64,000 bases of DNA, from positions 5,377,576 to 5,441,575 of the forward strand of contig NC_053115.1 in NCBI RefSeq assembly GCF_010015445.1, in the 5' to 3' direction. A program made the position numbers and the translations under genes. The notes beneath the pieces are model-generated. The model had not been told where the DNA came from. It ran no database searches and was given only the letters and a program-made list of their open reading frames with translations. Origin of the DNA: Perca fluviatilis (Eukaryota > Chordata > Actinopteri > Perciformes > Percidae). Positions 50,301 to 61,929 of the stretch are shown in pieces (the stretch's first letter is position 1; each line of letters opens with the position of its first letter).

Positions 50301-52802
50301 AACATCACCTACTGTAGGCTATGGTAGCATCTAATATCTCCGTTACTGTCACATGACCACCTCTGATATTAGACATGGACATATAGGTACTATATTCACT
50401 GCTGTGTTTTTGTTCGCTGAGGTGTAAAATTTCCTTTTTTGTAACAGTTTTGGGAATGAGAATTGCCCACAAAAGAAGCGGAACAGGAAGCCTAATATGG
50501 CAATTACACACATAGGTGAATATATAATGTCTGATGCTGAGATTGCATTTGATATAAAAAAAAAACCTAAGATACCTTATTTTATAATATGAAAATGTCC
50601 TAGATGTCACATTGGACATGATATGCGCATTCCCCCACAGTTCAGTAGGACATATATCTGTATAAAACCATGGCATCATGTCTCCAATTTTAAATAAAGT
50701 TATGTGAGTTTGAACAATGCTTACATGCTCAACGTGCATTAGTAATGATGGACGTGCCATCGGCTCTGGCAGAATGGAAGAAGATATTGGAGGAAGAAAT
50801 GCTGTGCGTGACAAATGTTTGGTGAGGGAGAGAGAGAAATTGGATTTTAATGTGTATGCCAGAGATGAACTATAAAGCCCGAGCGGCATGTTAATGTCAG
50901 GTGGAAAGGGTGCCACTGCCTGAGGACATTTTACTGTCTTTACTCTCTCTGAAACCGAGAGAGTAAAATACAGAAAGTGAGTTTTGACAACCAAAACATC
51001 TGTCCCTGAATTGAATTTGTAGGCTGAATCCTCCCTCTGTTCTCTGCAGATGTATTACGGCCATTTCACAGTATGTTTCAGCAAAGGTAAGAGCTTGCTT
51101 ATTATTTCTTTGCTTACTATTTCATCCACTCTTATTTTCCACCCGAAGGTCAGAACCAACTGAGTCTAAATTGATATGGCTGTGGTGCATCCAGACATCC
51201 TCTCAAAGTAGGAGGGCATTTCAAAGTGCCGTGTTAGGGGCTCGGCTCAGAGCTTATCCTGCAGTAACTAGTGTGAAAAATGTGGACCGAATCTTTGAAA
51301 AGCCCCGTTCGTGCCTCTGTAGGCCACAGCCTCCAGTGAGGCGGCCCATGCAGGTGGTTGGTGGCTCAGGCAAATTTCCAGCAGATAACACAAGTCCTCA
51401 CCTGATTGGATCAGAGTGGAGGATGCCTTCTGGTCAGCACTGCAGCTGCCGGCAGCCAGAGGGAAGGGCCACAGCAAGGCTCAGGCCACTTAAGCCAGAG
51501 AGTCATTAGTCTTACCCTGAGCTAAGACCGGGGCTCAGGGGAAACTGCTCGCCTCGTACCAAACAGTGTCAGAAATAGGCTTTGTCTGATTGATTATACT
51601 GTAGCAGTTTTTGCAGGATAACACACATTACTGAAATTAAAAGGACCATTCTATAACCTATATATTCCTCTGATGGGGACAAATCTGGATGCATAGTACA
51701 TGTAGGTTTGCTGACAGGGAAACTGCAGCAGCGGACCACAAAAGGCTGGATTGATTTCTTGTTCAAACAGCCAAAGCCTGTTTTGCACAATTAGGTATAT
51801 ATTTGAACAACATGCTGATGTCTGCACATTTGATGCATCATTTTGAATTTTAGCAACGAGTGATTTTTCCTCCTCTTCTTGCCATGCAGCTCTGAAGGTC
51901 TAGCCCAGGTGAAATATTATTAAACCATGCATTTTCCCAGTATCCCTCTCTGCACTGCAATACAACTTTATTTGAAGTGTGCATCAAAACCCCACATATT
52001 CTAATCTGGCTATCTGCATTACACTTCCCCAGATGGCCTGTAAATTGAACTGCTAATGCCCTAAAAAGCTTATGACAACAGATGAAATATATTAACATAC
52101 GTATTGCCATTGACTTACATTGAAAAGTCTATGTGTCCTTTGCGGAGGACGTTGTATTCAGGGTAATAATTGTCAAACCAAAATACAGTGAACCGGGATT
52201 TTCAAGAAGCCATTTGAACATTAAAGGGAATTTGTTCAGTGCCCTCAACATCACTTCAATAAATAATACAAGCAGCTCTGAAATTGCATTGTTATTGAAT
52301 AAAAGCCGCGGGCAATTCCTGGATTACCCTTTTTCTCCGTGTATCAGTTCACATCACACAGAGACGGGGAGTGTTTACTGTGAAGGAACTTTATGGGATT
52401 TAATCATCATTTGAACTTTTGACTTTCTCTAATTATCCACTAGTGTAGCTATTACATGTATTAAGTGCCGTGACAGTGTTTTTATGATTTCATGTCGATC
52501 TACCACATTTCTGGGCTGTTATTCTTTTAAGTAGAGATCAGACGAGAGATAATTAAACCTGCAATTATTGATTTTATTGGCCACTTGGGGGCAGCAGAAA
52601 CAAGTTGGGAACAAATGATGACACACCAATTTAGCCGCTAACTGTGTCTGTCTGCTGTTTAATGCTGAGGACGTAGTGCATTGTGGGCTTTTATAGGTTT
52701 AAACTCACTAGCCTTGTAAAGCTTAGAGGAGCTGCAGATAATTCTCTGTATAGGTTCATCACCTCCTTCACATTTTCACAATGTCATTTGATTTGGTTAT
52801 TA
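47375..52802. other. Longest repeat-poor block of the window
   Basis: Some 5.4 kb with few recognised repeats (a possible hAT remnant at about 48700-48903, ending GGGACATCCCT). Includes the 690-bp open frame at 50305-50994 (minus), the possible 37-bp exon at 51050, and a GC-richer block at 51290-51560. Candidate place for regulatory elements of chl1 or its neighbour; no direct proof. Confidence 0.4.
51050..51086 (+). other. Possible 37-bp exon with consensus splice sites
   Basis: A long pyrimidine-rich tract ending TCTGTTCTCTGCAG (AG at 51048-51049) precedes a 37-bp segment that starts ATG and ends CAAAG, directly followed by GTAAGAG. Both splice sites are close to consensus and correctly spaced for a microexon. 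The length is not a multiple of three and the reading from its ATG stays open across it. It lies on the strand opposite to chl1 in a repeat-poor region, so if real it would belong to a separate transcript such as a lncRNA. It may equally be chance. Confidence 0.22.
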
Positions 52803-53980
52803 AAAATTAAACAACAAGTAGATCCAACCAGACAATCTGATTGGTCAACTAGACATTAAGAATGTGCTCAAATTAGCACCCAGAGCCATTTAAGAACACC
52901 TGGCGCATCACTTAAAATATCACGCCGCCATTTCTCTGTCAACATTACCAAGTTGATTAAACAACTTTTTAAAAACATTTGTATTCATGTAAGTAATGCA
53001 GGAACCACAGTGGAACACACAAAAGTTCTCACACTAGTATATAACAACCCAGTCTCACGGCAGTTCGTGAAATGTTCACAGTAATTTAATCTATTGATTT
53101 GTGTACACAGACACGATTCTCTCGTTTTTTTCGTGATGGTCAGCACGTTTTTTAAACTAATGTATTTCAATGGGAAGCATCTTTCGTGATCACAGCACGT
53201 TTCTTTCTGCCAGTCAGCTGCAGCAGAGAAGCTGTACACAGCTTTGCTGTTATTGGTATTTTTAGCCCTATAACCGCTGATTTAATCAACATTTATTCAC
53301 CAGATCTTATCATGGTTTATATGTGTTTCTTTTAATATTATTATTTCGGTCTTATTACCAGGGAAGATGGATTGCTTCATTGTTTATTGACTAAGTCCTG
53401 GAACTTCGCAATCCTACCTACAGCACCTTTAATGTTTGGGAAGTCCCACGATCTCTACAAAGCTAACGTTGGCTTAAGTTATCTGCTGACTAACATTTTA
53501 CAGGGACAGGAAATTGTCTCTGTTGTTTGAAGTTTGTGGTTGTTTAGTATCTAAATCTATCCATGGAAAAACATTTTTTCTCAGATATCTTAGATATAAC
53601 AGGATAGAGCTAGCAAAACAGTTTGGTGTTTATATTCGCAGTAATTATTCCGTTTGGGAAATCCCACGATCTCTACAAAGCTAACGTTAGCTTAAGCTGA
53701 CTGGCTGACTAAACAGGGAGGGACTAGAAATCCTCTCTGTTGCTTTATTTTTATTTTGAGAGCAAATTGCCCCACAATATGAATACAGTTTGATTATCAC
53801 TTTTATTTTGTTAGTTACCGTTGTTGTATGATCGCAATATTACACTGGAGGGTTTGATTTAACATCATATTATTGGCACTTCAGCGATGCTCATGAACTT
53901 CGGCGCAAGCGCCTCGGTCCTAGCCGCATCAGTGTGGTGCCGATGATGACGTTAAATCAAACCCTCGAGTGGAATATTGC
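52803..53980 (-). mobile_element. Palindrome-ended repeat, copy 2, with intact hairpin end
   Basis: Inverted relative to 10415-12741. From left: GATCCAACCAGACAATCTGA, a replaced segment (53043-53430), then the tandem units (CACGATCTCTACAAAGCTAACG), then a large imperfect hairpin with arms 53834-53880 and 53937-53980. The TTAA at 53859-53862 is unoccupied. Confidence 0.72.
53043..53430. mobile_element. Foreign segment inside copy 2
   Basis: Starts CCAGTCTCACGGCAGTTCGT and ends CCTACCTACAGCACCTTTAA; both are motifs of common fish repeats. Copy 1 has unrelated sequence at this position, so one or two elements replaced part of copy 2. Limits approximate. Confidence 0.5.
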
Positions 53981-55112
53981 TTAAATTTAAATTATAAGCC
54001 TTTTTAATACACATAATTATTCTTTGCCGATTCGCCAACAGCTCTGCTTTGGGATTTTTTTTGCACTCTGTTTGTTTTCTGACATATTTGCCACTATTGC
54101 TAACAGGAAGTATCCTGACTTAAATTCAATTCAATTAAATGATCATTAAATGAGAATAAATAAATTAATCACTTCCTGTTTGATGGAGCATATATTGAGA
54201 AAAGCTACTAGAGACCAAGTGTTGAGGACAGTAGGCTATGAGAGATGGGGAATAGCAAAACAGGTATGTATTTATATGAAAATGTCACAAAGTATCACTT
54301 TAAAACTGCATTGTTATTCAATATTTTTATATTAACAATGAACAATGGAATGACTAAGTGACATGTGAAAGGGGTCGCTCGTAATTCACAGAGAATTATC
54401 CCCCAACTCTGCAGTTCTACGCCACTTTACTGGGCCTTCTGGCTTCTTTTAGCAATTCTAAATCCTCAGGTGGCGAGCAGTCTCTTCTTTTTGCTCGTCA
54501 GTGCAGTGCGGAACGAGGCGTGAACACGTGGCTGCAGACGAATGGAGAGGTGAGGTCAAACATGGAGCCACCTGGATCTGAAATTCACTGTCTGACCTGG
54601 CAGTGTTGGGCTGTGTCCAGGGAGAAGCAGAGCTATCTGAGATGTCTAATATAGGCCCATCTGCCTGCCTCCCACGGGTCCCCTGCTACCTTTGCCCCGC
54701 CATGTGTTCCCCCGTAGCCTACATTCCCAAATCGGTGGCAGCTGAGCCCACATCCAGCATCTGTCTGTGCTAGATACGTCAGTCTGTGCCTATCCGCTCA
54801 CAGTCCCTCCACAAAAAAACAGAAAGGATATTTTCGCACTCCAGGCTTCCCACACCTCTACAGTAAATTAACACCTCCCCAGAAAGAAAGCCATGTCTTG
54901 CCAGACAGTTTGGATTACACATCATCAAGCGCTGGGCCCAGACAGTTGACATTGCTGTGTAATCATCATTACCCTCACAACTGCTTCTCAAGTAGGGTCA
55001 CAAGGAAGTCGGTTCTCAAGTACCATACAATAAAAGCTATGAAAATGCTTGAATGTTCAAACGGTTCCTCGTCTGAAGAAGTGTATATTTAGCTCAATGG
55101 TGTTTTTCTTCC
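53981..55112. other. Intergenic, no feature recognised
   Basis: Unique-looking sequence, GC-richer at 54460-54760. No exon recognised. Confidence 0.5.
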
Positions 55113-55303
55113 CCCAAGTGCTCCTTCCAGGCAGCGCTGTGACCGCTGCCGCCAAGGCACCTAACCCTAACCTTAACCTTAACCCTAACCCTAACCGTAA
55201 CCATAACCATAACCATAACCATAACCATAACCATAACCATAACCAGTGCCTCCCAATGCCTCCCAATGCCTCCCAGCGCTGCCTGGAAGGCACTGTTGGG
55301 GGC
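55113..55303. mobile_element. Small TIR element with telomere-like core
   Basis: CCCCCAAGTGCTCCTTCCAG then GCAGCGCTG at left; CAGCGCTGCCTGGAAGGCAC then TGTTGGGGG at right: inverted ends of about 28 bp with a small gap. The core is (CCTAAC)n passing into (CATAAC)n, followed by three copies of a TGCCTCCCAA unit. No convincing target duplication. Confidence 0.7.
55160..55244 (+). repeat. Telomere-like (CCTAAC)n grading into (CATAAC)n
   Basis: Starts with CTAACCCTAACC-type hexamers, then eight CATAAC hexamers: an expansion of a mutated telomere-like unit. Confidence 0.9.
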
Positions 55304-57807
55304 AAAATACACAGATAAACGTATATTTAAGTGCCTGTTTAGCTAAGCTCCGAAAATTTTGAGAAACCGTGGTCTGTGTTTTATTTCTGTGGTTTGTGAT
55401 GTCTTAAGAAAATATACAGCAGGTAACAAGATTTGTCATTCGACCCTTAAATGGTGTGTGGGCTACTGTCTGCCACAGAATGAAATGACTACTTTAATAT
55501 CTATCTATGATGCCGTCTGTATGCATAGATGTTTACCCTGCAGTGCAAAAATCTTAATATTTTCTATCTAATCATGTTTGACTATAAAATATAGCCTACT
55601 TCCAATAATAATAATGATAATAATAAAGACAGAAGTGGCTTTAGATTCCAGTTCCAAGTAAAAGTTTTCAGAAGCTTCAAGTTTTTTAATGTTATTTTCA
55701 ATTGTCAGTTGGATGTGTTTTAGTTGGAAGTGTTTATTATGTATAAATGTATTATATCAGGTAAGAGGTAAGCTTCCAATGAAATGATTTCAAATTATAG
55801 CTAATACAACCAAGTGTTGCACAGCAGATCAGCTGAATATGGTTTAATTGGAATAACGTTTCCAATAAAATTAGATCAATAAATATTTCCTTGGTTTTAA
55901 ATTGTGATTGATTTCAATTCAAATTGTCCTTATTATTACTACCGAATGACACAGGTCTTTACAGGAAACCAAGGACATAAAGTAAAGCATTACCCAGTGT
56001 AATGCCCAAATTGAATGTCTCTAGAGGTGAGAACATTGGTATAACACCTCATCTGAAAAATACTGAAACCAGACAGGCACCATTTCATGATTTAGTTCCA
56101 CAAATGTTCCAAAATGCCACATGGATATTCAGCACGGCAAAAGAAAAAGATAAAAAAAAAGTTTTCCCACATTTCTTTCCTACTTTTTTTTTTTTTTTTT
56201 TCAAAAGTTGCTGCTCACAGGGAAAAATGTGTTGATGTATGAAGCTCTCATACAAAGTGAGTTGCTGATAGCTCTGGAGACCTGCGGGACCAATTCATTT
56301 GCGGCGCGAGTGCGATATGTTGAGATCAGTCCCTCAGATGTCCTAGACGCCTGAGCACTTTGAAAGAGTCACAGGACTGTGCTGGCACTGGAAAGTCAGC
56401 AGCGCTCCAAATGAATCGGTGCTTTGGAGCGCAGAGCCCTCGCTGCCACTGTAACGCAGGATTTCTCATTACCTGACTCTTGACTGTATGAATCAGACAG
56501 CCACTTGTTTGATTTGCACTTCTAATTTCTGATGTCGACTCCAATAGGCCAGTAAGTGGCTTTGCGTGTCTGTCTATTGAAGAAACAGATTCTATGTATT
56601 GCTTTATCAAGGAATTTGAAGTCATCTGGCATGAGGCAACAGCGTGCAGACGTTGTATCACTCCTACACTGTGAAATGATAATTGGATCCATGATGTCGG
56701 CCTCACGGCATTTTTTGGCAAAATGGGAAGAAATTTATATGGCACGGAAAGGAGTCCATTTTTCGTTTTTACTTAATATGGCAATTTTTTTTCCAGTGCA
56801 AGGCCTTAAAGGCACTTCTGACATTCATTTGAGTCTTGTATTATTTATAACTGATTTCAATGAAACGCTGTTGGAGTGCTTTGCCTGAGAAAGAAAAAAA
56901 GAAGAAGCCTTGTGCACATCATTGGAGCTCTTAAAAGTCTACCTTGTGCTTTAAGTCATTGACCCTCCCTCTCCTCTATTCATCACTCAACAAATGGCGA
57001 TGTCCGTAGAGACGCTGGCTTCTATTACCCGCTGTGAATTCCATTAGAGGTACGGACACACAATAGAGCATTTTTTAAGCCTTTGACATTGCCATTATAA
57101 TGGACTAGGGTCATGGAATGATGTGTAAGGGTTGGTGCATAAAAGACTGCTTAAATATATGTTACTATACTTTATGGCTTTTCACATTATAGGCAAATCC
57201 TGTCACCTCTATCCTAAGTGATGCGCCGGGGGTATCACATAGGGCAATCACCTATACATGATTTTCAAATTAATCATGTGATCCCCTTGACCCCAATGCA
57301 CACAATAAAATGGGAATGTGTGTGTGTGTGTCACGTCCGTTGTTAATGCATATTATAATGGAACTGAGCTGAATATGATCATATAAGTCATTGTACCCAA
57401 GGGTTGCCTAATGCTGCAAGGCTTGTAAATACAAACACAGTCAGCAGATATACCATTTTAGAACCCCCACTCTACCTTAAGTTTGATCTATTTTTTTTTA
57501 TTGATTTTGAATTTAGCTTGCTGCTATAAGGACATGTCATACAGGACATTGTCTTGTGTTAGGTAACGTAACCACAGCAAATTAAATAGAAACCCAAATC
57601 TGTTCCATCATGATGTAGTGCAGCGTTGGCCGCTCAATAAAGGCCTCACCGTGCAGCGCCCCGCCAGCCACAACGCTTAATTCAGAGTCAGCAGGGTGCT
57701 GTCTGAATGATGACCACTGCATATAAAACTTGGCTTGTGGCTTTAGGAATAGGTTTTAATTTTAATATATTGTGTTATGTATTCATTCATCGTATGTTAC
57801 CGTCAAG
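55304..57807. other. Intergenic, repeat-poor
   Basis: Overlapping open frames on opposite strands at 56326-56888 have no known motif. Oligo-T run at 56183-56200. Confidence 0.5.
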
Positions 57808-58258
57808 GTGTGTTCAGACACAATGTTCGCAATTTCTTCAATTGCGCAAAAAGGCTTTTTACGCTCCCTTGAGGAGGTTTTTGCCTTCGTCGAAAAAGAG
57901 TTGATTCGCTTATTGGGATATGGAAACGCCTTTGCCATTTTTCTCTCATGGATGCGTTAGATGGTAAAGGAAACTTGCTTTGTTTCCGGTTCGCAACCTC
58001 TACTTCTTCTACTCTGTGTCCTGGCAGATTATAGCCCTGCGTAGCCATAAGCGCCAACTTCTGACAAAACTACGCCTTTCACAGCCTAGTTACTGTAAAT
58101 CGCTACACACCAGTTGATAGAAACGCGCCTAATTCGCATTTCTTTTTTTGTGACATTTAAAAGGTTCGCTTAAAATTCTCTTCACAATTGAATGGAAATG
58201 CAAACTTGATGCAATCGCACTGCCTCTAAAATTGACTTTGCGTTCTGCCTGAACACAC
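57808..58258. mobile_element. Candidate TIR element, 451 bp
   Basis: GTGTGTTCAGACACAATGTT at left against GTTCTGCCTGAACACAC at right. Interior non-coding. No clear duplication. Confidence 0.5.
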
Positions 58259-58276
58259 ATACATAGTACTTTGTAA

Positions 58277-58768
58277 TCCCTCCAGGAATTCGCGATGTCG
58301 CGATCGTAACAATACACGCAAATTCAACCAATCGCCCTGAATTCGGTGCGACTCGCAATTTTGACCAATCACCGCAACATTACCGCAAATTTGACCAATA
58401 ACCGGAGTTTCTTCAACCGTGACTTCAACCAATCCCAGCAGTCCCACGTGCCAGACTTTGGGTCAGTATGTGACTCTGAGAGCCACTGGCCAAGCGGGAG
58501 TGAGGACGGGTTGACGTAACACACAGATTGTTTCTGCTATGAAGACGAGACGTGTGTGACTCGAACATCTCACATAAACGTACGGCGAAAGACCTCGCAA
58601 AACATTTCAGACCGTCCTGCCAACCTGTATACATTTTAACATCAATGTACACTGTAACGTTTTTTTCACTCCAAAGTTGCTGAAAGCTGCTGCTGTTTCT
58701 ATCCTGTCGGCTGTCTGCAGCGGGCGGGGCTGCCGCTCAGTTCCCCACCGCGACTGACACACACACAC

Positions 58769-58829
<61 letters not shown>

Positions 58830-59355
58830 TGGATGAGATGAGACGTAGGCTACAGGATGACCTAAATTGAGGACAGCTACGCTCGTTATAGTGCAATGAT
58901 AAGTTAAAGTCCAATAGGTAACATTACTTTGTCAAACCGTATGAATGTGTGTCCCAGGCCAGGTTAGGAAATTAACTAACAATGTAAAGATCAACAAGCC
59001 ACTGACAGATATGTTCAAATTTGATTCATTCAATACATTATTAGTTTTTGTCTCAAATCCACCGGCCATTTCCATATTATACCAACATTTGTCAGCATCC
59101 TGAGCCTTTCTTGGTAAGGTTACTAGGAAAACTCAGCCCAGAGTAGTTTTATTCTCCCCGAAATAAGTTTCCTTTTTATTTTGAAGAAGAATTATACCAA
59201 CAACTAAATCGCTATTTTTTTTGTGTGTGCAATTTTCACTTCTCTGGCAACTTCATTGCAACAAAAATACAAACATTTTTCACAAAAGCTCCTGCAAAAT
59301 CAGGCATTTTGGGCCGCAACAATCTAAAAAAAAAGGCCGCGAAATCCTGGAGGGA
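58277..59355. mobile_element. Candidate TIR element, 1.08 kb, containing a CA microsatellite
   Basis: TCCCTCCAGGAATTCGCG at left, CGCGAAATCCTGGAGGGA at right: an 18-bp inverted repeat with two mismatches. CpG-rich near the left end. No transposase frame and no clear duplication. Confidence 0.6.
58757..58827. repeat. (CA)n microsatellite
   Basis: About 70 bp, with one AA interruption near the start. Confidence 0.95.
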
Positions 59356-59615
59356 CTGAATAGTGGGCGCATAGAAATAACGGTAATAGTAATAGAGTAG
59401 AACGGGTGTTGATTTTTTCATCTTAAAACAGTAGTGACATGTCCATACAGTAATGTTGCAAGCCTTTTGGGTTGCTTTTCCAAAGACTGTAATTCTGGAA
59501 GATACTGTAGCTAACTTGCTTTAGCCAACTCAGGCTGTTGAAGCTTATAGTTTCAGTTAAACTTTACAATACATGTTCAAAAAACTGTGGAATTTGTCCC
59601 CCACCTCATGTCAAG
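59356..59615. other. Short intergenic stretch
   Basis: Nothing recognised. Confidence 0.4.
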
Positions 59616-59801
59616 AAGGGAGGGACTAGAAATCCTCTCTGTTGCTTTATTTTTATTTTGAGAGCAAATTGCCCCACAATATGAATACAGTTTGATTATC
59701 ACTTTTATTTTGTTGGTAACTGTTGTTGTATGATCACAATATTACACTGGAGGGTTTGATTTAACGTCATGTTATTGGCACTTCAGCGATGCTCATGAAC
59801 T
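59616..59801 (-). mobile_element. Palindrome-ended repeat, copy 3 (186-bp piece)
   Basis: Nearly identical to 53715-53900 (a handful of differences in 186 bp), cut off abruptly at both ends; it stops just before the hairpin apex. TTAA at 59761-59764 is unoccupied. Confidence 0.75.
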
Positions 59802-60965
59802 AATCACAATAACTCTTTCGATGTACAAATGGCCATGCTAGTGTTGCATTACTGTAAGATAGAACAATCCCTGTATCATATATTCTTCTTTTTAGTATTC
59901 TCTAAGATGCTCTGTCCAAACAGTTTTTTCTCTAGCTGCGATGTAATTCAGCTTCTCTCCAGAGAGCAGTAATTGTTTGTTGCGGAATTAAGCTGTGTTA
60001 ATAGCTTCCCCGCAAAGCTGATGGCCTGGGTAGACGCCCAGCTGTCTGCATTGTTGCCAAAGAGCCGAGGATGCTCCGAATGGCAACCAGAGGGTCCGTT
60101 ATCAACACCTGAAGGTTGTATATGTGAAAGCTGAAGCCTCTAACTGCCGCAGCTAAGGCAAACCTGGCTGAGTGATGACAGAGTACCTGAGGCAGATGTG
60201 ACCCACACAGTGAGAGCCCTCACAGTGACACTCTCCACTCCCTACTATCAACCATCAGACATGATTATAGCTCTCGCTCCATGATCCAGTGCCTGTCTGA
60301 GCCCACTCCTTTGATTTCTCATGACTCTCTCCCGCAGCCAAAGTAATCAAACAAGAGGCTCAACTCAGACAGAGACTTGACCCTGGTGCGACATTTGTTA
60401 AAGTCATACTACAAATGGGAACAATTTGTCACACATCTTCTATTTTATTCAGAGGGAATGAGGACGTTTCACCAGGTACCGCCCTTCTCTCAAGTCATAT
60501 TTTACTGCTGACTGGAGGTAAAGGCAGAGGTTTATTCAGTCATGTATTCATGTATGGGGGGCATACAAACAGTAGTCTAGTTATCAAGAACATTAATCAT
60601 CTTTCATTAGTGATGGCTGTGACCAAACAGGCAGTCAGACCATTACCAGGATTTAAGAAAGTAAAGCAATTTAATGACATCAAAAAACACCAATTAACAT
60701 TCTTAACATGCAATGGCAGAATTTTTACAAAACATTGCAATTTTTCTGATCGTGGTGCTAATGTTAATTCTGACCAACATAATGATTTTGAACGGCAGTA
60801 TATTGAAAGTAACAGAGTAAGACTTGTTAAGACTGATGTAGCAGTGACTACCGTCTATTGTATCTTAGCAGGGTAGGAAGATGTCAAAAATCATGCAACC
60901 AGATTACAGTATTCTGATTACAAACAACGTCTATAATCCATTACAGGTACTGTGCACTTGCTTCT
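59802..60965. other. Intergenic, repeat-poor
   Basis: Unique-looking, GC-richer at 60000-60330. Contains a 153-codon open frame (60415-60876, plus) without recognisable domain. Confidence 0.45.
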
Positions 60966-61140
60966 TTAAAGGGGCAGTCCACCAGTTCATACATGAAAAT
61001 CGGTTTACGGATTATTGAGAGCACTACTCAATCTACAAACACAGTTGTATAATGTTCAGTGGCTCTGGAGATGCTCTGTGAAGCAAAAAAGAACTGATGA
61101 TGTCATAATGAAGTCACTGGGGTTATCTAATCTTGGACTT
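60966..61140 (+). mobile_element. Fragment of a TTAA-type MITE
   Basis: TTTAAAGGGGCAGTCCACC start resembles the AGGGACACTTCACC end of the element at 10475; the opposite end is not found. Confidence 0.4.
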
Positions 61141-61169
61141 TGAGACTGCCAATTATCGATTACGACTCA

Positions 61170-61400
61170 TATTTACGTTTATAGTTGAGGTGCCCTAAAG
61201 TGGCCGTAGTAATTATGACAGGAAGTAAGGTGATGAAGTATAAGAAATTCCACATAGAGGAAGCTGTGAGTTGTGTTCTGCGTCACATGCGTAAGTGAAG
61301 TAACGTAACATGATTTTAACCCAAACCGCAATCTTTTTCTAAACATAACTAAGCAGTTTTTGTGCGTAAACCTCGCCATACTGCGTCCGTTTCACAACAT
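61170..61400 (-). repeat. Interspersed repeat family R, copy 2
   Basis: Minus strand shares AGAAAAAGATTGCGGTTTGG with 32000-32035. Class unknown. Confidence 0.45.
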
Positions 61401-61435
61401 TAATGGCGCGTGTCGGTAACGTTCTCTGGTTTAGA

Positions 61436-61880
61436 TCTTAGACTGTATATTAAAGTCTCCACTTCCTCCCACTGTACAAAAGTGAAGCCAAAATATCCCG
61501 GATACGGAACGCTGCCATTTTGTAAGACTCTGCGCAGTAGTGATCAGGCGGTGGAGCCGCGGTACCGAAGTCCTGCCCTTACACCCGCCCGACCAATCAC
61601 GAATAAATCACAATCATGACGTTTCACCCCGTTTGCAAAGCAACAAATGACTAATAAAAACCAAACTGATCAGAAAGAGGACCACTTGAACAAACATCAG
61701 CGCGATAAGAACTACCTAAAATGACAGAACCCATCTTTGGGAGAAATGTATTTGACGTTTGACGTGTACTTTCCTTGGCCCATATCCCATCCGCTAACAT
61801 GGAGTGGGCGGGATTTATGACCTTTATGGGGTGGGGGGGGGGAATCAAGATGTTTTGGCTTCACTTACACAGACTATGCA
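61436..61880. mobile_element. TIR element next to the chl1 3' end
   Basis: AGTGAAGCCAAAATATC (61481) against GATGTTTTGGCTTCACT (61849-61865), one mismatch, with further outer similarity (TAGACTGTATA / CAGACTATGCA). GC-rich middle; a common fish MITE type. Lies just beyond the canonical poly(A) signal of chl1. Confidence 0.6.
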
Positions 61881-61929
61881 TCAACCCCTTGTTTAGATAT
61901 AAAGATGGAAAATGCTCCCGTGTGTGGGT

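Noticed and set aside
56326..56888. 139- and 110-codon frames on opposite strands
   Set aside because: They overlap one another, have no known motif and no splice context; probably chance.
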